From the NCBI GenBank assembly GCA_009885445.1, contig VFKQ01000255.1:1-5155 (forward strand): DNA of 5,155 nt, in the 5' to 3' direction. This document shows, piece by piece, positions 1 through 5,155 of the stretch (positions are counted from its first letter, which is position 1; every line of letters begins with the position of its first letter). Source of the stretch: Anaerolineaceae bacterium (GTDB lineage: Bacteria; Chloroflexota; Anaerolineae; Anaerolineales; Villigracilaceae). A program made the position numbers and the translations under genes. Below the pieces are notes generated by a model. The model ran no database searches. It was not told the origin of the DNA and saw only the letters and a list, made by a program, of their open reading frames with translations.

Positions 1-1
1 G

Positions 2-2902
2 GCGGAGCAGGCGATTGGGAAGACGATGGCTGAGATGATTATCCCGCCGATTCATCGTCAGGCTCATACACGCGGTTTAAAGCATTTCTTAAACACAGGC
101 AAAGGACCCGTTTTGAACAAGATGATTGAGATTAGCGCATTGAACCGCGATGGGCGCGAATTCCCGATCGAGCTCTCGATCATCCCTATAGAGCAAGCTG
201 GACGATTTACCTTTAGCGCCTTCATCCGCGACATCACCGATCGCAAACAGGCGGAAGAAGCGCTGCGCGTCAGTGAAGAACGCCTGCAAATGGTTAACAA
301 AGCCACGCAAGATGCGGTTTACGATTGGAACATCGCCGAAGGCAGCGTATATCGTAACGAAGGCTATCAGGCTTTATTTGCGCCAAATGAACCCGTAGGC
401 AAAGACAAGACCTGGTGGGAGAAACAAATTCACGCGGAAGACCGCGCGTTCATTCTCGCAAGTCTTGAAAAAGCATTTGCTGAAAAAGAGAAAACCTGGG
501 TAAACGAATACCGCTTCCGCCGTTATGACGGAACTTACGCATTTGTACACGACCGCGGCTATGTCGTTTACGACGGCGCAGGCAAGCCCATCCGCATGAC
601 TGGCGCGATCAGCGACATCACCGAGCGCCAGCAGGCGGAGGGAAATCTTCGCGCCGCCGAAGCCAAATATCGCACGCTGGTCGAGCATATTTCAGCAATT
701 ACTTACACTGCCCTCCTTGATGATGCCAAGACCCGCTTGTATGTGAGTCCACAGATTGAAAGCCTATTGGGTTATACACAATCAGAATATCTGGCTGAAC
801 CTGATTTGTGGCAGAAAATGCTTCATCCCGATGACCGTGAGCGTGTACGTGCCGAAGCGAATCAGTTTTATAAGACCGGCGAACCGTTTCTCTCCGATTA
901 TCGCAGTATTGCGCGCGATGGACGTGTCTTGTGGTTTCACGATGAAGCCATTATCTATAGTGATGAAATCAGCCATATACAATTCATTCAAGGGATCAAA
1001 ATTGATATTACCGCGCGCAAACAGGCAGAGGATAATCTCCTTAAAGCAGAAGCCAAATATCGGATGTTGGTTGAACAAATCCCACCTATCATCTACATTG
1101 CTGAACAGGACCAGCACATTGGCGTCACTTATGTCAGCCCGCGAATTGAATCGTTAGGCTTTACGCAGGAGGAATGGCTGGCTGATGCTGAGTTATGGTT
1201 CAGGCAGATCCATCCCGATGATCAAGCTCGGGTGCTGGAAGAGATCGGGCAGATCACGCACAGCGGTAAACCATTCAAATCGGAGTATCGCTTAAGAACA
1301 CGCGCCGGCGTTATTTGCTGGTTCCTTGATGAAGCGATGGACATCGTAGACAGTGCCGGAAATATCCTTTTTCGACAGGGTTTCATGTTCGACATCACCG
1401 AGCGCAAGCAGGCCGAGCAAGCACGGCTCCAATTCAGGGCCGTGCTGGACGAATCCCACGACGCCATCTACATGATTGATCCGCAAACGGGCGGCTACGT
1501 GGATTTTAACCAGCAGGCTTACGCCTCTCTCGGTTATACAGCCGATGAACTGCGCGGCTTGAGCGTGATTGAGATTGCCCGACACATTCCAACCCTGGAT
1601 GTCTGGCGCGAACGCGTCGAACTCATCCGCGCCGATAACGGGCGCACCTTCGAGACCGCCTACATACGCAAGAACGGAGCGGTCTTCCCGGTGGAGGTCA
1701 GCGCCAAAATGCTCGACTACGACGGGCGCGAGATCATGGTCGCCAGCGTGCGCGATATCACCGAACGCAAAAAAGCCGATACCCAGATTCGCGAACACCT
1801 CCAGCGTCTCAACTCCCTGCACACAATAGACTCGGTCATCAACGCCAGTTTCGACCTGAAAGTCATCAACGATGTGTTGCTCGAACAGATCGTCAACCAG
1901 TTGGATCTGGGTGCCGCCGACATCCTCCTGCTTAATCCAGACTCGCTGACCCTGCACTACTATGCCGGGCGCGGCTTCCAGTCTTATGTCAACAGCGATA
2001 CTGAGCTGCGCCTCGGAGATGGACTCGCTGGCAGGGTCGCGCTGGAACGAAAAGGCATCTACGTCAACCGCTTGGAGGAACTGCAATTGGCAGAGGGCTT
2101 TGAGAACCTGTGGAAACGCGAGGGCTTCCAGGCCTATGCCGGCATCCCGCTCATCGCCAAAGGCCAGGTGACAGGCGTACTCGAGCTCTATCGCCGCCAC
2201 TCCAACGAATTCGAGGCCTCCCTGAAGGATTTCATCGAAACCCTTGCGGGGCAGGCGGCCATTGCCATCGATAACGCGCAACTCTTCGAGAAATTACAGC
2301 GCAGTAATGTTGACCTGTCGCGAGCCTACGACGCCACCATCGAAGGCTGGTCACGCGCATTGGATTTACGTGACCATGAGACGGAGGGCCACACCCAGCG
2401 CGTCACCAACCTGACCCTTGAACTGGCGCGCTTGATGAACATCCCCGACAACGATTTGATTCACATCCATCGCGGCGCGCTTTTACATGATATTGGCAAA
2501 ATGAGCACACCCGATGCGATTCTGTTCAAGCCCGGCCCGCTGACAGCGGAGCAGGCGCTCATCATGCACGAACATCCAACCGATGCGTTTAATATGCTCG
2601 CGCCCATTGAATATCTGCGCAAAGCCCTCGATATCCCCTACTGTCATCACGAAAAATGGGACGGCACGGGCTACCCGCGCCAACTCTATGGCGTTGAAAT
2701 TCCCCTCGCGGCGCGCATCTTTGCCGTGGTCGACGTGTGGGATGCCCTGTGCTCAGACCGCCCCTATCGCGCGGGCTGGCCCGAGGCGCAGGCCGAAAAA
2801 TATATTGCGGAGCAATCCGGGAAACATTTTGACCCGGCCTGCGCGGAGGCATTTTTGAGCATGCTGGCGGAGCGTCGTAAAAGAAATATAGACACGCGCT
2901 GA
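2..2902 (+). CDS. Multi-PAS, GAF and HD-GYP sensor c-di-GMP phosphodiesterase (5' partial)
   Basis: A signalling protein predicted to hydrolyse cyclic di-GMP under control of several sensor domains. The frame is open to the left edge and the residues before the ATG at 26 (AEQAIGKT) continue a PAS fold, so the true start lies upstream. Numbering from that Met: truncated PAS 1-73, PAS about 83-205, 211-335, 341-464 and 466-585, each ending in a DIT-x-RK-x-A-type motif (69, 197, 327, 456, 577) that leads into a short helix; GAF about 605-755; HD-GYP about 768-945. HD-GYP hallmarks are HDIGK (821-825) and HHEKWDGTGYP (874-884). Putative metal ligands E785, H789, H821, D822, H850, H874, H875 and D903 are all present and match the spacing of the trinuclear Persephonella enzyme as I recall it. 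No membrane segment is visible in this part, so this portion is probably cytosolic. There is no GGDEF or kinase domain. The ligands of the PAS and GAF domains cannot be told from sequence. Stop codon is TGA at 2900. Family call is very secure; sensed signal is unknown. Confidence 0.95.
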   Translation, partial: AEQAIGKTMAEMIIPPIHRQAHTRGLKHFLNTGKGPVLNKMIEISALNRDGREFPIELSIIPIEQAGRFTFSAFIRDITDRKQAEEALRVSEERLQMVNKATQDAVYDWNIAEGSVYRNEGYQALFAPNEPVGKDKTWWEKQIHAEDRAFILASLEKAFAEKEKTWVNEYRFRRYDGTYAFVHDRGYVVYDGAGKPIRMTGAISDITERQQAEGNLRAAEAKYRTLVEHISAITYTALLDDAKTRLYVSPQIESLLGYTQSEYLAEPDLWQKMLHPDDRERVRAEANQFYKTGEPFLSDYRSIARDGRVLWFHDEAIIYSDEISHIQFIQGIKIDITARKQAEDNLLKAEAKYRMLVEQIPPIIYIAEQDQHIGVTYVSPRIESLGFTQEEWLADAELWFRQIHPDDQARVLEEIGQITHSGKPFKSEYRLRTRAGVICWFLDEAMDIVDSAGNILFRQGFMFDITERKQAEQARLQFRAVLDESHDAIYMIDPQTGGYVDFNQQAYASLGYTADELRGLSVIEIARHIPTLDVWRERVELIRADNGRTFETAYIRKNGAVFPVEVSAKMLDYDGREIMVASVRDITERKKADTQIREHLQRLNSLHTIDSVINASFDLKVINDVLLEQIVNQLDLGAADILLLNPDSLTLHYYAGRGFQSYVNSDTELRLGDGLAGRVALERKGIYVNRLEELQLAEGFENLWKREGFQAYAGIPLIAKGQVTGVLELYRRHSNEFEASLKDFIETLAGQAAIAIDNAQLFEKLQRSNVDLSRAYDATIEGWSRALDLRDHETEGHTQRVTNLTLELARLMNIPDNDLIHIHRGALLHDIGKMSTPDAILFKPGPLTAEQALIMHEHPTDAFNMLAPIEYLRKALDIPYCHHEKWDGTGYPRQLYGVEIPLAARIFAVVDVWDALCSDRPYRAGWPEAQAEKYIAEQSGKHFDPACAEAFLSMLAERRKRNIDTR

Positions 2903-2918
2903 TTGGATGCCTAATGGT

Positions 2919-3042
2919 GTGCACGCAAAGCATGTCAGAGACTCGGCCTAAAGACTTCGGAAATCTCCCGGGATGCGCCTAAAACGGAGAACCCTCTTAA
3001 AGATTTCCGAAGTCTGAATCGGGTGACAACCTTTGCGTGCAC
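2919..3042. repeat. 124-bp composite inverted repeat, possible MITE-like or palindromic element
   Basis: Nested inverted repeats begin 16 bp after the stop codon of the signalling gene. The outer arms are GTGCACGCAAAG (2919-2930) and its exact complement (3031-3042), 12 bp. A short TGTCA/TGACA pair (2933-2937 with 3024-3028) follows. The inner arms are AGACTTCGGAAATCT (2952-2966) and its exact complement (3001-3015), 15 bp, around a 34-nt loop. The RNA could fold as one long interrupted hairpin. No T-run follows either arm, so it is not a standard intrinsic terminator. No coding capacity was recognised. It could be a non-autonomous mobile element, a dispersed palindromic repeat or a structured 3' UTR; the sequence alone does not decide. 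Confidence 0.75.
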
Positions 3043-3054
3043 GCGCCTGATGAC

Positions 3055-3088
3055 AAAGCCCCTGAAGTTTCACACCTTCAGGGGCTTT
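3055..3088. terminator. Bidirectional intrinsic terminator between convergent genes
   Basis: A perfect 13-bp stem, AAAGCCCCTGAAG (3055-3067) with CTTCAGGGGCTTT (3076-3088), encloses an 8-nt loop. The GC-rich core is flanked by A on one side and T on the other, so either strand gives a stem ending in UUU. The T-tract is short (three, then CA on the plus strand; three, then GTCA on the minus strand), so efficiency is uncertain. Its position between two genes that converge supports shared termination of the HD-GYP gene (+) and leuS (-). Confidence 0.82.
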
Positions 3089-3093
3089 CACTA

Positions 3094-3149
3094 TTCAACT
3101 ACCCAACCATCCAACTGCCCAACTAAACAACTATCAAACTATCCAACTA
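3094..3149. repeat. 8-bp tandem repeat array (consensus TCCAACTA) overlapping the leuS stop codon
   Basis: Seven contiguous 8-bp units are visible: TTCAACTA, CCCAACCA, TCCAACTG, CCCAACTA, AACAACTA, TCAAACTA and TCCAACTA. A degenerate eighth (TTTCACTA, 3086-3093) may precede them and would overlap the right arm of the terminator. On the leuS strand the unit reads TAGTTGGA, and the TAG of the first unit (3149-3147) is the leuS stop codon. The array therefore fills the space between the leuS stop and the terminator. Positions 5-6 of the unit (AC) are the most constant. Short-period arrays of this look occur next to genes in Chloroflexota as I recall, but no search was done. Confidence 0.8.
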
Positions 3150-5155
3150 AACCACCACGCTGACCAACTTGCCTTTCGCGACGATGACCTTGCGCGGCTG
3201 TTTGCCTTCCATGAAGCGGCGCACGTTTTCGCTGGCCAGCGCGGCGGACGTGACTTCTTCGTCGCTCGCGTCTATGGCCACGATGATGCGGTCACGCACT
3301 TTGCCGTTGACTTGCACCGGCAATTCGATGCTGTCTTCCTTCGTGGCGGATTCGTCCACGGCGGGCCACGTTTGTTGATGGACGGAATATGGTTTGCCCA
3401 TGCGTGCCCACAATTCTTCTGCGATGTGCGGCGCGACGGGGGCCAGCATCTTGATGTAGATTTCCTGCGCTTCGCTCCAGGCGGGTGTGCCAACTGCGCC
3501 GCCGTCGCGCGCTTTGTACATTTCGTTGAGCATTTCCATCAACGAGGAGATGATGGTGTTGAATTCAAAATTCTCGAAGTCGTGCGTCACGCGCTTGAGC
3601 GTCTGGTGGACTCGTCGGCGCAGGTTGCGCACATCGTAGGGCAACCCGCTAACAGCGCGGGGTGAGGCGTCCTCGTCGGTGAAGAGAGTCCACGTGCGCC
3701 GAATCCAGCGGGCGGTGCCTTCAATCCCTTGCGGGTCCCAGGGTGCGCCTTGTTGCCATCTCGCAAAAAACATTAAGTAGGCGCGCATGGTGTCGGCGCC
3801 ATATTTTTTGACGAGCACATCCGGCGCGACAACGTTGCCTTTGCTCTTCGACATTTTGCTGTGGTCTTCGGCCAGCACCATGCCCTGATTGCGCAATTGC
3901 AGAACGGGTTCGGCGCCTTCGACGATGCCCATATCGCGCAGGGCTTTGTGAAAAAAGCGGAAGTAAAGCAGGTGCATGGTGGCGTGCTCACTGCCGCCGG
4001 TGTACGTGTCAACGGGCATCCAGTAGTTGTATTCGTCATCGCTGAACGGCGCGCTGTCTTCGTGCGGACTCAAATAACGCAGGTGATACCACGACGAGCA
4101 CATGAAGGTGTCCATCGTGTCGGTCTCGCGGACGGCGGGTTCGCCGCCGATCGGGCAGGTGGTGTGCTTCCAGGTGGGATGCAATTTCAACGGCGACTCG
4201 CCGGTGGGTTTCCATTCGACGTCGTCGGGCAACAACACGGGCAGTTGATTCTCGGGCACGGGATTCCAGCCGTGCGTTTCGCAATACACCATTGGAATCG
4301 GTGCGCCCCAATAACGCTGACGTGAGATTAACCAGTCGCGATAACGATAATTGACATCACGCTTGCCGATGCCTTTTTGCTCGATCCATTCGATGACGGC
4401 TTTAATAGACGGGTTCTTCATGCCCTTTTCAGCAGTGACGCGCGTGCCGTTGAATTCTGCGCTGTGAATCATCTCGCCTTCGCCGACGTAGGCGGATTGC
4501 ATTGTGCCGCCCCCCTCTTTCTCTCCCCCCAAATTCGGAGAGTTTGGGGGGAGATGGTGGGTGGCCGGTTGAATCACAGGAATTATTTTCAAACCAAATT
4601 TGCGCGCAAATGCAAAGTCGCGTTCGTCGTGCGCGGGGACGGCCATAATCGCGCCTGTGCCGTAACTCATCAAAACATAATCCGCGATCCAAATGGGGAT
4701 GCGCTCATCGTTAACTGGATTGACCGCGTAACCGCCAGTGAAGACTCCCGTCTTCTCTTTGTCTTTTGATTCGCGCTGAATGTCAGTCTGCTTCGCGGCT
4801 TGCGCTTTGTATTCTTCAACCGCAGATTTATTTTCAGGCGTGGTGATTTTCTCAACGAGTGGATGCTCGGGCGAGAAAACCATGAAGGTCGCGCCCCACA
4901 GTGTGTCGGGACGGGTGGTGAAGACAGTGACCGGTGTTCGCTGTTCAGTGTTCAGTTCATCAGTCATCGCTGACGACTGATCACTGGTTACTGATGACTG
5001 ATCACTGGCAACTGGAAACTGATCACTGATCACTGAAAACTGCACCTCCGCGCCTTCACTGCGACCGATCCAATTCGTCTGCGAAGTTTTGATGGCCTCG
5101 GGCCAGTCAATGTTATCGAAGCGCAATAATTCGTCAGCGTATTTTGTCGCTTTGA
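3147..5155 (-). CDS. leuS: Leucyl-tRNA synthetase, C-terminal part (5' partial)
   Basis: Class I aminoacyl-tRNA synthetase that charges tRNA-Leu with leucine in the cytosol and hydrolyses mischarged tRNA. The frame runs off the right edge: residues KATKYADEL precede the TTG at 5126, which is an internal Leu codon. Numbering from that codon: WIGRSEGAEV hinge 19-28; editing domain about 68-185 with TTRPDT (70-75) and HDERD (166-170, both Asp kept); catalytic core with SRQRYWGAPIP (268-278), TDTMDTF (335-341), GGSEHATMHLLYFRF (377-391) and KMSKS (424-428); anticodon-binding domain about 470-600; C-terminal domain 602-659. Only a few residues separate GMVLAE from KMSKS, so the large leucine-specific insertion of the E. 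coli enzyme is absent, as in the Bacillus type. The zinc-knuckle region is degenerate (C282, H285, C324; no CPxC). Two repeat-derived stretches are translated, at 30-63 and 190-207. Stop is TAG. Roughly 200 N-terminal residues, with the HIGH motif, are missing. Identification is secure. Confidence 0.97.
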   Translation of the reverse strand, partial: KATKYADELLRFDNIDWPEAIKTSQTNWIGRSEGAEVQFSVISDQFPVASDQSSVTSDQSSAMTDELNTEQRTPVTVFTTRPDTLWGATFMVFSPEHPLVEKITTPENKSAVEEYKAQAAKQTDIQRESKDKEKTGVFTGGYAVNPVNDERIPIWIADYVLMSYGTGAIMAVPAHDERDFAFARKFGLKIIPVIQPATHHLPPNSPNLGGEKEGGGTMQSAYVGEGEMIHSAEFNGTRVTAEKGMKNPSIKAVIEWIEQKGIGKRDVNYRYRDWLISRQRYWGAPIPMVYCETHGWNPVPENQLPVLLPDDVEWKPTGESPLKLHPTWKHTTCPIGGEPAVRETDTMDTFMCSSWYHLRYLSPHEDSAPFSDDEYNYWMPVDTYTGGSEHATMHLLYFRFFHKALRDMGIVEGAEPVLQLRNQGMVLAEDHSKMSKSKGNVVAPDVLVKKYGADTMRAYLMFFARWQQGAPWDPQGIEGTARWIRRTWTLFTDEDASPRAVSGLPYDVRNLRRRVHQTLKRVTHDFENFEFNTIISSLMEMLNEMYKARDGGAVGTPAWSEAQEIYIKMLAPVAPHIAEELWARMGKPYSVHQQTWPAVDESATKEDSIELPVQVNGKVRDRIIVAIDASDEEVTSAALASENVRRFMEGKQPRKVIVAKGKLVSVVV
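4522..4554. repeat. C/G-rich palindromic element translated in frame inside leuS
   Basis: Perfect 12-bp inverted repeat: TCTCCCCCCAAA (4522-4533) and TTTGGGGGGAGA (4543-4554), with a 9-nt loop. On the leuS strand it encodes most of the stretch HLPPNSPNLGGEKEGGG, residues about 191-207 from the TTG at 5126. This is a Pro/Gly/Asn-rich loop unlike the flanking conserved LeuRS sequence. Flanking C- and G-runs (4507-4515 and GGTGGGTGG around 4557-4565) extend the odd composition. It sits in the variable linker between the editing domain (ending FGLKIIPVIQP) and the conserved stretch before the RDWLISRQRYWG core. It is 33 bp long, so it keeps frame. It resembles a dispersed palindromic repeat captured by a gene, as with Rickettsia palindromic elements; that comparison is inference. 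Confidence 0.8.
4941..5039. repeat. 7-bp tandem array (TGATCAG on the minus strand) translated in frame inside leuS
   Basis: Ten exactly phased 7-bp units occupy 4970-5039, every one beginning CTG on the plus strand (ending CAG on the leuS strand). Four are perfect TGATCAG. A looser continuation (CTGTTCA, GTGTTCA and related) runs down to about 4941. Because three 7-mers make 21 bp, the array is read as a 7-residue protein repeat, V-x-S-D-Q-x-x, repeated about three times and then decaying (residues about 30-63 from the TTG at 5126). It lies between the WIGRSEGAEV hinge and the VFTTRPDT motif that opens the editing domain, where other LeuRS proteins have only a short linker. It is low-complexity, polar and probably a disordered surface loop. 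Confidence 0.88.

Noticed and set aside
26..28. ATG at 26 as the true start of the signalling gene
   Set aside because: The same frame is open back to the window edge, the upstream residues fit a PAS domain, and starting here would cut the domain in half.
1292..2281. 329-codon open frame on the minus strand
   Set aside because: It lies wholly antisense to conserved PAS and GAF sequence, shows no recognisable family and reflects codon bias of the real gene.
2919..3042. Riboswitch or T-box leader
   Set aside because: It lies between the 3' ends of convergent genes, not in front of a gene, and shows no recognised conserved core.
2903..3146. Small gene or tRNA between the two genes
   Set aside because: No convincing start with ribosome site and no cloverleaf; the stretch is accounted for by the inverted repeat, the terminator and the octamer array.
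3086..3149. CRISPR-like array
   Set aside because: Units of 8 bp (and 7 bp at 4970-5039) are directly adjacent without spacers and far too short for CRISPR repeats.
3861..4325. 154-codon open frame on the plus strand
   Set aside because: Antisense to the conserved LeuRS catalytic core, with no family resemblance; a shadow frame.
5124..5126. TTG as the start of leuS
   Set aside because: Upstream codons in the same frame read as typical LeuRS sequence (ATKYADELL), and the HIGH half of the enzyme must lie further upstream.
3147..5155. leuS as a pseudogene broken by repeats
   Set aside because: The frame is uninterrupted and editing, KMSKS and C-terminal motifs are intact; both inserts are frame-neutral.

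Overview
The window holds two convergent genes, each cut off at its 5' end by a window edge, separated by a 244-bp intergenic stretch built almost entirely of repeats and hairpins. The multi-PAS/GAF/HD-GYP architecture, the style of both proteins and the very short-period repeats (7-mers, 8-mers, C/G-run palindromes) suggest a Chloroflexota bacterium, probably of the Anaerolineae type. This is inference from remembered family style; no marker in the window proves the taxon.

Positions 2-2902 (+) encode the C-terminal 966 residues of a large signalling protein: a truncated PAS domain, four complete PAS domains, one GAF domain and a C-terminal HD-GYP domain. The HD-GYP domain keeps all eight metal ligands expected of a three-metal cyclic-di-GMP phosphodiesterase. 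It should couple several sensed inputs to c-di-GMP breakdown.

Positions 2903-3146 hold, in order, a 124-bp composite inverted repeat, a strong 13-bp hairpin that can terminate transcription from both sides, and an array of 8-bp repeats that runs into and includes the stop codon of the opposite gene. No gene was found here.

Positions 3147-5155 (-) encode the C-terminal part of leucyl-tRNA synthetase (leuS): the editing domain, the KMSKS half of the catalytic core, the anticodon-binding domain and the C-terminal domain. The HIGH motif and N-terminus lie beyond the right edge.

The main oddity is that this housekeeping gene carries three unrelated short repeat elements. A 7-bp array is translated in frame at the entry to the editing domain. 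A C/G-rich palindrome is translated in frame near the end of the same domain. The 8-bp array supplies the stop codon. Editing and catalytic motifs are intact, so the enzyme is probably functional and the repeats are tolerated in surface loops. The two genes have no evident functional link. I saw no dedicated defence, CRISPR or biosynthetic system.
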